Shown: positions 1 to 8,093 of the stretch, one piece after another
Position numbering within the stretch: position 1 is the stretch's first letter
Layout of the letters: every line of letters begins with the position of its first letter
Assembly (NCBI RefSeq): GCF_037940415.1
Contig: NZ_CP149798.1
Location: 4,745,001-4,809,000 of the forward strand
Source of the DNA: Streptomyces sp. f51
GTDB taxonomy: Bacteria; Actinomycetota; Actinomycetes; Streptomycetales; Streptomycetaceae
Length of the DNA: 64,000 nt
Direction: 5' to 3'
Program-made: the position numbers and the translations under genes
The notes under the pieces: model-generated
The model's database searches: none
What the model saw: only the letters and a program-made list of their open reading frames with translations
What the model was told of the DNA's origin: nothing

Positions 1-912
1 AGGATCAAGGCGTCCTCCGTGGGTCTCCTCGCCGAGGAGTACCGCGCGGAGCTCGCCATCACGGGCTCCTCCGGCTGGACCGGGATGTCCGAACTGAACC
101 TGGCCGGTGAACAGGTGGACGTCCTCTTCGAGGAGGGGCGTGTCCATGTCCCCGAAGCGGCCGACCTGCCCGTGCACACGGGGCTGACGATCCAGTCGGA
201 GCGCGGCAAGGCCCTCGGCCGTGTCACCGCCGACGGCGACGTCCGGCTCGTGCGCGGCGACCGTGAGGCGTTCGGGCTCAAGGGCCGCAGCGCGGAGCAG
301 CGCATCGCGCTGGATCTGCTGCTCGACCCGGACATCGGGATCGTGTCGATGGGCGGCCGGGCCGGCACCGGCAAGTCCGCGCTCGCGCTGTGCGCGGGCC
401 TGGAAGCCGTCCTGGAACGCCGTCAGCACCAGAAGGTGATGGTCTTCCGGCCGCTGTACGCGGTGGGCGGGCAGGAGCTCGGCTATCTGCCCGGCTCCGA
501 GTCCGAGAAGATGAGCCCCTGGGCCCAGGCGGTCTTCGACACGCTCTCGGCGGTCACCAGCCGCGATGTCATCGAGGAGGTCACCGCGCGCGGCATGCTG
601 GAGGTCCTGCCGCTCACGCACATCCGCGGCCGCTCCCTCCACGACGCGTTCGTGATCGTGGACGAGGCCCAGTCCCTGGAACGGAACGTCCTGTTGACCG
701 TTCTGTCCCGTATCGGGGCCAATTCACGGGTCGTTCTGACCCATGACGTGGCACAAAGGGACAATCTGCGCGTCGGGCGATACGACGGAGTGGTCGCCGT
801 CGTAGAGAAGTTGAAGGGCCATCCGCTCTTCGCGCACGTCACGCTGAATCGTTCCGAGAGGTCCCAGATCGCGGCACTCGTGACCGAAATGCTGGAGGAC
901 GGGCAGATCTGA
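1..912 (+). CDS. phoH: PhoH family ATPase, 5' end outside the window
   Basis: The reading frame is open from base 1, so this is the C-terminal part (303 residues visible) of a longer PhoH-like protein. Family members usually carry an N-terminal PIN RNase domain and a C-terminal PhoH NTPase domain; only the end of the linker and the NTPase domain are visible. The P-loop GGRAGTGKSALAL is encoded at about 349-387, and the Walker B-like VDEAQSL at about 659-679. These place it among P-loop NTPases related to SF1 helicases and linked to RNA metabolism. The stop is TGA at 910-912. The GTG at base 19 is internal and is not a credible start. Confidence 0.9.
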   Translation, partial: RIKASSVGLLAEEYRAELAITGSSGWTGMSELNLAGEQVDVLFEEGRVHVPEAADLPVHTGLTIQSERGKALGRVTADGDVRLVRGDREAFGLKGRSAEQRIALDLLLDPDIGIVSMGGRAGTGKSALALCAGLEAVLERRQHQKVMVFRPLYAVGGQELGYLPGSESEKMSPWAQAVFDTLSAVTSRDVIEEVTARGMLEVLPLTHIRGRSLHDAFVIVDEAQSLERNVLLTVLSRIGANSRVVLTHDVAQRDNLRVGRYDGVVAVVEKLKGHPLFAHVTLNRSERSQIAALVTEMLEDGQI

Positions 913-960
913 CCCCGGCTGTACCACCTGGTCAAAGGGTGGTGCATACACGCTGGTTGG

Positions 961-998
961 CGCCGTCCGGCAAAGGCGAAGAGCCTAGCCGGGCGGCG
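961..998. other. Strong hairpin downstream of phoH
   Basis: Arms 961-971 and 988-998 pair over 11 bp with one G-U. An inner 4-bp stem (974-977 with 983-986) closes a GAAGA loop. No T-run follows, so it is not a standard intrinsic terminator. It could end the phoH transcript in a U-less way or be part of the leader of the next gene. Two more small inverted repeats follow: GTTTCC-A-GGAAAC at about 1014-1026, and GTGTGA/TCACAC at about 1043-1057. Confidence 0.5.
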
Positions 999-1238
999 TC
1001 TTGCTGCGCCGGTGTTTCCAGGAAACAGCTGAGGCAAACGGGGTGTGAGCTTTCACACGCGACACGGAATTGCGATGCGGAGCCGGGTTACGGCTAGAGT
1101 CTCACTCCTGTCAGGCCCCGCATACGACACAGCTGTATCCCCAGCGGTACGGCAACACCGGAACCTCAGAACTCCATAGAGCCGTCGTATGCCGCCCGCG
1201 CACCACGCGGCGCTCCCTCAGCGGGAGTTGCCCACCGG

Positions 1239-1333
1239 GCCCGTGTCTCCCCGTGACCCCGCAGTTGGGAGGCCAGCGCCGAGGGGCACGATTGCGTCCG
1301 CGAGGGTCACCTAAACGGGCGATGCTGGAAGGA
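1239..1333 (+). promoter_or_regulatory. Structured 5' leader of the SLT transglycosylase gene
   Basis: GCCCGT at 1239-1244 pairs perfectly with ACGGGC at 1315-1320. GTGACCC at 1253-1259 pairs perfectly with GGGTCAC at 1304-1310. Together they enclose a long GC-rich hairpin that ends just before the GGAAGGA ribosome binding site (1327-1333). Several Streptomyces cell wall hydrolase genes are known to sit behind long riboswitch-like leaders of the ydaO/c-di-AMP class. I could not match the conserved c-di-AMP core confidently here, so the ligand class is left open. The 427 bp between phoH and the start codon hold no other gene that I can support. Confidence 0.4.
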
Positions 1334-1339
1334 AACCGT

Positions 1340-2041
1340 GTGAGCCGGATTTCGGTCCGGGGATTCGCAGTGGCTTCGGCCACCGCGGTCACCGCTGTCG
1401 GAAGCGTGGTCGGAGTTGCCTCGGGCAGCGTCGCCCAGCCCTCGAACGATGCCGAGGCGACGGCGAGCGACTCGACTCTCCTCGCTGACATACCTGCGGG
1501 CCAGCAGGCCCAGGTGCAGACCGCGTCCCTGACGCAGCAGGCCGACGCCCAGGCCATCGCCGCCGACGCGAGCGCCAAGAAGGACGCGGAGGCAGCCGCA
1601 CGCAAGCAGGCCGCCGACGACGCCGTCGCCAAGCAGAAGGCTGCTGAGGCGAAGGCGGAGAAGGAGGCCAAGGCGCGCAAGGCGGCCTCGGAAGCGGCGA
1701 GCCGCTCCGCGACGCGTGACGCCTCCAGCTTCTCCGTCCAGGCCTCGTACACCGTCGCCCAGATCCAGGCGATGGCGGCCCAGATGGTGCCGAGCGGTCA
1801 GTTCCAGTGCTTCAGCAACATCGTGAACCACGAGTCGAGCTGGAACTACCGGGCTGTCAACGCATCCTCGGGTGCCTACGGTCTCTTCCAGGCTCTGCCC
1901 GGTTCCAAGATGTCGTCCGTCGGCTCCGACTGGCAGACGAACCCGGCCACGCAGATCAAGTGGGGCCTCAACTACATGAACAGCCGCTACGGCAGTCCCT
2001 GTGACGCCTGGTCGTTCTGGCAGGCCAACAGCTGGTACTAG
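1340..2041 (+). CDS. Secreted lytic transglycosylase-like SLT domain protein
   Basis: The product is 233 aa. Start GTG 1340 is chosen because GGAAGGA (1327-1333) lies 6 nt upstream and the product begins with a basic residue followed by a hydrophobic signal peptide (residues about 1-32). An in-frame ATG at 1322 lies upstream of that Shine-Dalgarno. Residues about 60-125 are an Ala/Lys/Glu/Gln-rich helical linker, probably coiled coil. The C-terminal 90 residues are a transglycosylase SLT-like fold containing NHESSWN and GAYGLFQALPGSKM; the Glu in NHESSW is the expected catalytic acid. The likely role is exported peptidoglycan cleavage during growth or germination, as for the Swl and Rpf hydrolases of streptomycetes. 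A strong terminator follows. Confidence 0.85.
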   Translation: MSRISVRGFAVASATAVTAVGSVVGVASGSVAQPSNDAEATASDSTLLADIPAGQQAQVQTASLTQQADAQAIAADASAKKDAEAAARKQAADDAVAKQKAAEAKAEKEAKARKAASEAASRSATRDASSFSVQASYTVAQIQAMAAQMVPSGQFQCFSNIVNHESSWNYRAVNASSGAYGLFQALPGSKMSSVGSDWQTNPATQIKWGLNYMNSRYGSPCDAWSFWQANSWY

Positions 2042-2073
2042 GCACCACGCCTTTCACCGGCCGCTCAACCTTG

Positions 2074-2108
2074 CGAAGCCCCTCCCCGTCCTAGGGGGAG
2101 GGGCTTCG
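2074..2108. terminator. Terminator after the SLT gene
   Basis: Perfect 14-bp stem, 2074-2087 with 2095-2108, and a 7-nt loop. It lies between the SLT gene stop and the AI-2E transporter start. There is no T-tract, as is common in high-GC actinobacteria. Confidence 0.85.
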
Positions 2109-2178
2109 GCCATGTACGGTCGGACCCGACGACTCCAGGGGGGGAGTGGTGGGGAGCAGCGGGGGAAAAGGACGCATC

Positions 2179-3591
2179 ATGTCGCGTGTACCAGGATGGC
2201 TCGGCCGGCTCGGCGCCGGACTCACCGAACTCGGTGAACGGCTGGACGAACGCCGGGCCGAGGTCGAGATGGAGTCGCGGGGCCCCCTCGGCATCGAGGA
2301 CGGCCTCGGCGGACGTGTCCTCGACGCTCCCGCCGCCGTCCCGGAGGATTCCGGTCCGTCCGGGTCCCCCGAGGTTCCGGCGGTGGACGGCGACGCCTCC
2401 GCGCTCCCGGTCCAGCGTCCCGCCGAGGAGAAGGCCACGGCGTACGCGTACACACCGGCGCCCCACCGTCCCGACCCCGCCCTCGCCGTGCCCTGGGGGG
2501 TGCGTGTCGCCGCCGAGGCCGGCTGGCGGCTGCTGATCCTGGCGGGCACCGTCTGGGTCCTGATGCGGGTCATCAGCGCCGTACAACTGGTGGTGCTGGC
2601 CTTCGTGGCCGCGCTGCTGATCACCGCGCTGCTCCAGCCGACGGTGGCCCGGCTGACGCGTCACCGGGTGCCGCGCGGGCTCGCGACCGCGCTCACCGCG
2701 ATCCTCGGCTTCGTCATCATGGGGCTGATCGGCTGGTTCGTGGTCTGGCAGGTCCAGGAGAACATCGACAACCTCTCCAACCAGATCCAGGACGGCATCG
2801 ACGAGCTGCGCAAGTGGCTCCTCAGAGGCCCGTTCCACGTGACCGACAAGCAGATCAACAAGATCGCGAAGAACCTCCGCGAGGCGATCGGCGCGAACAC
2901 GGACCAGATCACCTCGGCGGGCCTCCAGGGCGTGACCGTGGTGGTCGAGGCGCTGACGGGCATCCTCCTCACGATGTTCTCGACGCTGTTCCTGCTCTAC
3001 GACGGCAAGCGGATCTGGGAGTGGTCGCTCAAGCTCGTCCCGGCCGCCGCCCGTCCCGGGGTCGCGGGCGCGGGCCCGCGCGCGTGGCGCACGCTCACGG
3101 CGTACGTCCGCGGCACGGTGATCGTCGCGATGATCGACGCGATCTGCATCGGCATCATCATCTACTTCCTCAAGGTCCCCATGGCCGTGCCGCTGGCCGT
3201 CTTCATCTTCCTCGGCGCGTTCATCCCGCTGGTGGGCGCGGTGATCTCCGGGGCGCTCGCGGTGGTGGTCGCGCTGGTGACCCAGGGGGTCTTCATCGCC
3301 CTCATGACCCTCGTGGGCGTCCTCGCCGTCCAGCAGATCGAGGGCCACATCCTCCAGCCCTTCATCCTGGGCCGCGCGGTCCGCGTCCATCCCCTCGCGG
3401 TGGTCCTCTCGGTCGCCGCGGGCGGCATGATCGCCGGCATCGGCGGTGCGGTCGTCGCGGTGCCGCTGGTCGCGGTGACCAACACGGTGGTCGCGTACCT
3501 GCGTTCGTACGCGAACGAGGCGGATCTGCGCCACGCGCCCGAGCCCCGCGGCGCCACCGCGGTGGACGCGTCCCCGGCCCACAGAACCTGA
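2179..3591 (+). CDS. AI-2E family (PerM/YhhT) membrane protein
   Basis: The product is 470 aa. ATG 2179 is preferred over upstream GTG 2146 because GGGGGAAAAGG (2161-2171) precedes it. The first ~110 residues are charged and cytoplasmic-looking, with an amphipathic LGRLGAGLTELGERLDERR helix. About eight hydrophobic segments follow from residue ~115, in the arrangement of the AI-2E exporter family: a TM pair, a long soluble segment (about 190-255), then TMs. The conserved PLVGAVISG and late loop HILQPFILGRAVRVHPLAV are present. Family members are putative exporters of small molecules; the substrate is unknown and AI-2 export is not implied. It appears to be a single-gene unit. Confidence 0.88.
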   Translation: MSRVPGWLGRLGAGLTELGERLDERRAEVEMESRGPLGIEDGLGGRVLDAPAAVPEDSGPSGSPEVPAVDGDASALPVQRPAEEKATAYAYTPAPHRPDPALAVPWGVRVAAEAGWRLLILAGTVWVLMRVISAVQLVVLAFVAALLITALLQPTVARLTRHRVPRGLATALTAILGFVIMGLIGWFVVWQVQENIDNLSNQIQDGIDELRKWLLRGPFHVTDKQINKIAKNLREAIGANTDQITSAGLQGVTVVVEALTGILLTMFSTLFLLYDGKRIWEWSLKLVPAAARPGVAGAGPRAWRTLTAYVRGTVIVAMIDAICIGIIIYFLKVPMAVPLAVFIFLGAFIPLVGAVISGALAVVVALVTQGVFIALMTLVGVLAVQQIEGHILQPFILGRAVRVHPLAVVLSVAAGGMIAGIGGAVVAVPLVAVTNTVVAYLRSYANEADLRHAPEPRGATAVDASPAHRT

Positions 3592-3608
3592 CCCGACGGC
3601 AGCCCCCG

Positions 3609-3965
3609 GCACCGCCCGACGCCGATCCCGCCACCGGGCGCCACCGGGCTTCCGGGCAACCGCCCGACGCCGGTCCGGCCACCGGGCCACCGGGCTTCCG
3701 GACAACCGCCCGATCCCGCCTCCGGGCACCCCTCCGGGCCACCGGGCTAGCGGACAACCGTCCGACGCCGATCCCGCCTCCGGGCGCCACCAGGCTTCCG
3801 GGCAACCGCCCGACGCCGATCCCGCCTCCGGGCCACCGGGCTTCCGGGCCACCGGACAACCCTCCGACGCCGGTCCGGCCTCCGGGATGCCGGCCCGACA
3901 TCGATCCTGCCCCCGGGGCCACAGGACACCCGGCCGCCGCCGGTCCCGCCGTCGGGCAACCGGCC
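3609..3965. repeat. Degenerate GC-rich tandem repeat, ~47-58 bp unit
   Basis: About seven imperfect copies of a unit built from CGACGCCGATCCCGCCTCC, GGGCCACCGGGCTTCC and GGGCAACCGCC run from about 3609 to 3965. Copies differ by point changes and small indels (for example GCTAGCGG in place of GCTTCCGG). The array lies between the AI-2E gene stop and the downstream terminator. Both strands stay open through it because of base composition, but no start site or family signal supports translation. Confidence 0.7.
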
Positions 3966-3991
3966 GGTGCCGTGGTGGCCCTCGCGCGACG

Positions 3992-4032
3992 CACAGGGCC
4001 CCGCCCACCATGACGGTGGGCGGGGCCCTGTG
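3992..4032. terminator. Bidirectional terminator between AI-2E gene and ahpD
   Basis: Perfect 18-bp stem, 3992-4009 with 4015-4032, and loop ATGAC. It lies between convergent genes and can serve both. Confidence 0.9.
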
Positions 4033-4072
4033 AAGTGCGAGCGGGCCGAAGGCCGCCCGGTGTGCGCGGGGA

Positions 4073-4606
4073 CTACTCGGCGAGGACCGCCTCGGAGTCC
4101 AGCGTGACGCCGACGGCCTGGAGCACGGAGGCGATCTTGAACGCCTCCTGGATCGTCTCCCGGTCGACGCCGGCCTTGCGGAGCACCTGCTCGTGCGAGT
4201 CGAGGCACTGGCCGCAGCCGTTGATCGCGGAGACGGCGAGCGACCACAGCTCGAAGTCGACCTTCTCCACACCCGGGTTGCCGATGACGTTCATCCGCAG
4301 ACCGGCCCGCATCGTCCCGTACTCCGGGTCGGAGAGCAGGTGGCGGGTGCGGTAGAAGACGTTGTTCATCGCCATGATCGCGGCGGCCGACTTCGCGGCG
4401 GTGTACGCCTCGGGCGACAGCTTGGCCTTCGCCTCGGGCTCCAGCTCGCGCAGCACGCGCGGGGAGCGCGTGGCGATCGCGCAGGCCAGCACCGTGCCCC
4501 ACAGCTGCTGCTGCGGCAGGTCACTGTTGCCGATCACCGAACCGAGGTTCAGGCGCAGGTCCTTGGCGTAGTCCGGTATCGCGGACTTCAGTTCGTCGAG
4601 GGCCAT
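4073..4606 (-). CDS. ahpD: Alkyl hydroperoxide reductase AhpD
   Basis: The product is 177 aa, the usual AhpD length. The family active site is intact: CGQCLDSH gives the redox pair C131 and C134 with H138, and E119 lies upstream (the proton-relay set of mycobacterial AhpD). AhpD is a thioredoxin-like peroxidase partner that reduces oxidised AhpC in actinobacteria lacking AhpF. It lies 6 bp downstream of ahpC on the same strand and is surely co-transcribed and OxyR-controlled. It starts at ATG 4606. Confidence 0.96.
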   Translation of the reverse strand: MALDELKSAIPDYAKDLRLNLGSVIGNSDLPQQQLWGTVLACAIATRSPRVLRELEPEAKAKLSPEAYTAAKSAAAIMAMNNVFYRTRHLLSDPEYGTMRAGLRMNVIGNPGVEKVDFELWSLAVSAINGCGQCLDSHEQVLRKAGVDRETIQEAFKIASVLQAVGVTLDSEAVLAE

Positions 4607-4612
4607 GGAAGG

Positions 4613-5167
4613 TCACTCACCGGCCAGCAGGGCGACCGGGTCAAGGGTGTTCTCGCCCTTGGTCCAGTTGCACGGGCAGAGCTCGTCCGTCTGGAGGGCG
4701 TCCAGGACCCGCAGGACCTCCTTGGGGTTACGGCCGACGGAGCCGGCGGTCACCATGGAGAACTGGATCTCGTTGTTCTGGTCGACGATGAAGACGGCGC
4801 GCTTGGCGAAGCCGTCCTCGCCCTCGATGCCGAGGTCGCGCATGAGCTCGTGCTTCGAGTCGGCCATCATCGGGAAGGGCAGGTCACGCAGGTCGTCGTG
4901 GTCCTTGCGCCAGGCGTGGTGCACGAACTCGGAGTCGCCGGAGAAGCCGAGGACCTGGGCGTCACGGTCGGCGAACTCGTCGTTCAGCTTGCCGAAGGCC
5001 GCGATCTCGGTCGGGCACACGAAGGTGAAGTCCTTGGGCCACGCGAAGACGATCTTCCACTTGCCCTCGTAGGTCTTGTGGTCGATCTGCTCGAACTCCT
5101 GGCCCTTCTCCAGCGAGACGCAGGCGGTCAGGTCGAACGTGGGGAACTTGTCACCGACAGTGAGCAC
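4613..5167 (-). CDS. ahpC: Alkyl hydroperoxide reductase AhpC (2-Cys peroxiredoxin)
   Basis: The product is 184 aa. GTG start at 5167 with AGGAGAG (5171-5177) upstream. The peroxidatic cysteine lies in FVCPTE (C51) and the resolving site is CPC (C164/C166), as in typical AhpC. It reduces organic hydroperoxides and peroxynitrite, and is recycled by AhpD. It is first in the ahpCD operon and divergent from oxyR. Confidence 0.97.
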   Translation of the reverse strand: MLTVGDKFPTFDLTACVSLEKGQEFEQIDHKTYEGKWKIVFAWPKDFTFVCPTEIAAFGKLNDEFADRDAQVLGFSGDSEFVHHAWRKDHDDLRDLPFPMMADSKHELMRDLGIEGEDGFAKRAVFIVDQNNEIQFSMVTAGSVGRNPKEVLRVLDALQTDELCPCNWTKGENTLDPVALLAGE

Positions 5168-5262
5168 AAACTCTCCTAGCAGCTAGGGATAGCCCTTTTT
5201 GGGGGAATTTCCCTGGGGGATGGACGACGTCGATGGTGGCACAGGCAGCATTGATTCGGGAA

Positions 5263-5299
5263 ATAGCTACACTCGGTCGCGTTGATCGAGTGCGGCTAT
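5263..5299. promoter_or_regulatory. Dyad in the ahpC-oxyR intergenic region, candidate OxyR operator
   Basis: ATAGCTACACTCG (5263-5275) and CGAGTGCGGCTAT (5287-5299) form an inverted repeat matching at 11 of 13 positions, with an 11-bp spacer. It sits between divergent ahpC and oxyR. This size and placement fit a LysR-type tetramer site. OxyR control of ahpCD and autoregulation of oxyR are known in Streptomyces; assignment of this exact site is inference. Confidence 0.65.
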
Positions 5300-5341
5300 C
5301 AGTGACGGCCGGTGAAGCGGCCCGGAGCGAGAGGTACGGCC

Positions 5342-6319
5342 ATGGCGAGCCCCACCGGCAGGGCGTCGGGCGGCAAGGGCGGCGGACGGCGCGGCCCCAG
5401 CCTCGCGCAGCTGCGCGCCTTCACCGCCGTGGCCGAGCATCTGCACTTCCGTGACGCCGCCGCCGCGATCGGCATGAGCCAGCCCGCGCTGTCCGGAGCC
5501 GTCTCCGCCCTGGAGGAGATCCTCGGGGTGACCCTGCTGGAGCGTACGACCCGCAAGGTGCTCCTGTCGCCCGCCGGTGAGCGCCTGGCCGTACGCGCCC
5601 GGGCGGTGCTGGACGAGGTCGGCGCGCTGATGGAGGAGGCGGAGGCGGTCCGCGCTCCGTTCACCGGGGCGCTGCGCCTCGGCGTCATCCCCACCGTCGC
5701 CCCCTACCTCCTGCCCACCGTCCTGCGCCTCGTCCACGAGCGCTACCCCGACCTCGACCTCCAGGTGTACGAGGAGCAGACGGCCGCGCTGCTGGAGGGG
5801 CTCACGGCCGGCCGGCTCGACCTGCTGCTGCTCGCGGTCCCCCTCGGTGTGCCCGGGGTCGTCGAACTCCCGCTGTTCGACGAGGACTTCGTGCTCGTGA
5901 CCCCGCTCGACCACTGGCTCGGCGGCCGGGAGGGCATCCCGCGCGAGGCGTTGCGGGAACTGCGCCTGCTGCTGCTCGACGAGGGCCACTGCCTGCGCGA
6001 CCAGGCCCTGGACATCTGCCGCGAGGCCGGGCGCGCGGACGCTCCCGTGACCACCACCGCCGCGGGTCTGTCCACCCTCGTCCAACTCGTCGCCGGCGGC
6101 CTCGGGGTGACCCTGCTGCCGAGCACCGCCGTCAGGGTGGAGACGACCCGCAGCGACCAGCTCCTGACCGGGTACTTCGCCGATCCGGCGCCCACCCGCA
6201 GGATCGCGCTCGCGATGCGCTCGGGCGCCGCGCGGAGCACGGAGTACGGGGAACTCGCGGAGGCCCTGCGCGAGGCCCTGCGGCCGCTTCCCGTAAGGGT
6301 GTTGGGCGCGGAAGCCTGA
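5342..6319 (+). CDS. oxyR: Hydrogen peroxide-sensing LysR regulator OxyR
   Basis: The product is 325 aa. ATG 5342 has GAGAGG upstream; an earlier GTG at 5312 would only add a basic tail. The N-terminal helix-turn-helix is at about residues 21-75 (LAQLRAFTAVAEHLHFRDAA then MSQPALSGAVSALE). The LysR substrate domain carries the redox pair C217 and C226 in GHCLRDQALDIC, nine residues apart as in E. coli OxyR (199/208), so the peroxide switch is intact. It is divergent from ahpCD. Confidence 0.95.
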   Translation: MASPTGRASGGKGGGRRGPSLAQLRAFTAVAEHLHFRDAAAAIGMSQPALSGAVSALEEILGVTLLERTTRKVLLSPAGERLAVRARAVLDEVGALMEEAEAVRAPFTGALRLGVIPTVAPYLLPTVLRLVHERYPDLDLQVYEEQTAALLEGLTAGRLDLLLLAVPLGVPGVVELPLFDEDFVLVTPLDHWLGGREGIPREALRELRLLLLDEGHCLRDQALDICREAGRADAPVTTTAAGLSTLVQLVAGGLGVTLLPSTAVRVETTRSDQLLTGYFADPAPTRRIALAMRSGAARSTEYGELAEALREALRPLPVRVLGAEA

Positions 6320-6497
6320 ACTGCCGCGCACAGTCGGTCATTCGGGCGACCGATGAAGTCCCTCGGCGACCGGGATATTTCAACTTCCATCAGGTAGGGC
6401 GACTCCCGCTGGGATTTCCGCCCCCGCTGATACACATACCTCCTCAGGGTGACGTGTCAGGCGTCTGTGCGAAGTGCCGGTGATTCCAAGGGGAGTG

Positions 6498-7556
6498 ATG
6501 TCGGGCGTTCGGGATTCCCTTGGCAGGGTCGGATACGACCTGCTGTCGCGTGCGCTGAGCGAATGCCACGGCGCGCGGGCGACGGGAAAACTGCGCGCGT
6601 CCGGAAAGCCCGGGGGAGTCTTCCATCTCCGTGACGGCTGCGTCGTCGCCGTCGAGAGTCCGGGCGCCCCTGGCGCGGAGGCGCGGCTGCTGCGCTCGGG
6701 CCGCGTCAGCGGTGAGCAGTGGGCCGAGCTGCTCCGCGAGGCCGACGGCACCCGGTGGCCGGGAGCCGGGCTGATCGCGCACGGTTACGCGGGCGCCGCA
6801 CAGCTCCGCGTCGTCTGCATGATGGCGATGCAGGACGCGGCCTTCGCCGTCGTGGCCGGAGACGTGGAGGCGTGCGGCCCGCTCGACGACATCTACGAGC
6901 CGTACGCGCCGGTCGACCTCGGCGAGGTGCCCGGGCGGCTGCTCCAGGACGCGGCGAGGAAGCTCGCGGCCGTCGCCGCCCTGCCGCGGCCCGTACGGCC
7001 CGACCGGGAACGCCCGGTGCGGGGAGCGGTTCCGGACGACATGTGCGAGCAACTGCCGCCGCCGCAGAAGGAGTTGCTGACCCACGCCGACGGCCGCAGG
7101 ACCGCGCGTGACATCGCCTTCGCGACAGGACTCGGTGTCTACACCGTCACGGTGGGGATCGCCCGCATGCTCGGCGAGGGGCTGCTGGAACTGCCGGCGG
7201 AATCCGGTTCCGCCCCCCGGGTCACCGTGCGGGACCTGCCGACCGGAGCGCTCCGGCAGCGGCCGTCCGGTGCCCCGCCCGCCCTCGACCCCGAAGTCTT
7301 CTCCGCCCTGGCGGTCGCGGTGGCCGCCCAGGAGCCGGAGACGCCCGGACCCGGGCCGGAGCCCGTCCCGCGGACCGAGGGGGCCGTCCCCGCGCTGCCC
7401 CGCAGGGAGCCCGGGGTGAACGCCCCCTCGCTGCCCCGCCGTGAACCCGGCGCGAGCGGAATCACCGAAACCCTCGCCACGGAAAGGACCGGGGCGGGAT
7501 GGAAAGGATTCTTCCGGCTGCGGCAGCGGATCTGGACCCCGGACTCCGGCACCTGA
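6498..7556 (+). CDS. DUF4388 (PatA N-terminal-like) protein with winged-helix segment
   Basis: The product is 352 aa. ATG 6498 with AAGGGGAG just upstream; GTG 6495 is an alternative. Residues about 15-75 follow the DUF4388 pattern of short beta strands (TGKLRASGKPGGVFHLRDGC, then VVAVESPG). Residues about 195-235 (ADGRRTARDIAFATGLGVY plus IARMLGEGLLEL) look like a winged helix. The last 100 residues are Pro/Glu-rich and disordered. DUF4388 proteins occur in bacterial two-component and Ras-like GTPase signalling clusters. It is first in a three-gene unit with two roadblock-type proteins. Function is inferred from context only. Confidence 0.7.
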   Translation: MSGVRDSLGRVGYDLLSRALSECHGARATGKLRASGKPGGVFHLRDGCVVAVESPGAPGAEARLLRSGRVSGEQWAELLREADGTRWPGAGLIAHGYAGAAQLRVVCMMAMQDAAFAVVAGDVEACGPLDDIYEPYAPVDLGEVPGRLLQDAARKLAAVAALPRPVRPDRERPVRGAVPDDMCEQLPPPQKELLTHADGRRTARDIAFATGLGVYTVTVGIARMLGEGLLELPAESGSAPRVTVRDLPTGALRQRPSGAPPALDPEVFSALAVAVAAQEPETPGPGPEPVPRTEGAVPALPRREPGVNAPSLPRREPGASGITETLATERTGAGWKGFFRLRQRIWTPDSGT

Positions 7557-7609
7557 GAACGCATGCCCGTCATCGATCAAATGCGCACAATGACCAGGGA
7601 GTTCAATAC

Positions 7610-8089
7610 ATGAATCATGAGGCACTGGCCAGGGAAATGAGGGAACTCCGGGAACAGGTGCCCGGAATCACCGATACGGCTCTGGCGGCCGCCGACGGAA
7701 TGCTCATCGCGGCCGACACGGCCGACACCATCGACCCGGAGAGCCTCGCCGCGATCGCCGCCGCGGGCCTCGGCATCGCGCGCCGCGCGACCGCGGTGAC
7801 CGCCAGGGGCGCGTTCCGCCAGACCGTGACCTACGGCAGCCAGGGTCTCGCGGCCTTCTACGCGGTCGGAGACACCGCGCTGATGATCGTCCTCGGCGAC
7901 GAGGGCATCGACCTCGAACGGCTCCACGAACGGACCCGGCCGGCTCTCGGCCGTATCGGATCGATCCTCACCGGGGCCGGCCCCGACCCGCTCGCCGTCC
8001 CGGCCGGGGCCGCTCCGCTCACCGCACCTGACACCGCACCCGACGCACTCGTCGGAGTCGCGGCCGACACCGCGACCGAAGGGGTATGA
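7610..8089 (+). CDS. Roadblock/LC7 domain protein
   Basis: The product is 159 aa. ATG 7610 with AGGGAG (7596-7601) 8 nt upstream. Residues about 1-125 have the roadblock/LC7 alpha-beta pattern (LREQVPGITDTALAAADGM, then FYAVGDTALMIVLGDEG). The tail is Ala/Pro/Thr-rich. In actinobacteria such proteins (MglB-like) act as GAPs or scaffolds for small GTPases in 'conservon' operons. No GTPase, DUF742 gene or sensor kinase is adjacent here. It is 53 bp after the DUF4388 gene and 4 bp before the next gene. Confidence 0.82.
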   Translation: MNHEALAREMRELREQVPGITDTALAAADGMLIAADTADTIDPESLAAIAAAGLGIARRATAVTARGAFRQTVTYGSQGLAAFYAVGDTALMIVLGDEGIDLERLHERTRPALGRIGSILTGAGPDPLAVPAGAAPLTAPDTAPDALVGVAADTATEGV

Positions 8090-8093
8090 CGAC

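Noticed and set aside
913..1339. Definite ydaO/c-di-AMP riboswitch call
   Set aside because: Context fits, but I could not identify the conserved core sequence; kept only as a generic structured leader.
2065..4272. 735-codon open frame antisense to the AI-2E transporter gene
   Set aside because: Arg/Ala/Pro-rich composition typical of a shadow frame in high-GC DNA. The opposite strand has a real membrane protein, and the repeat block simply lacks stops.
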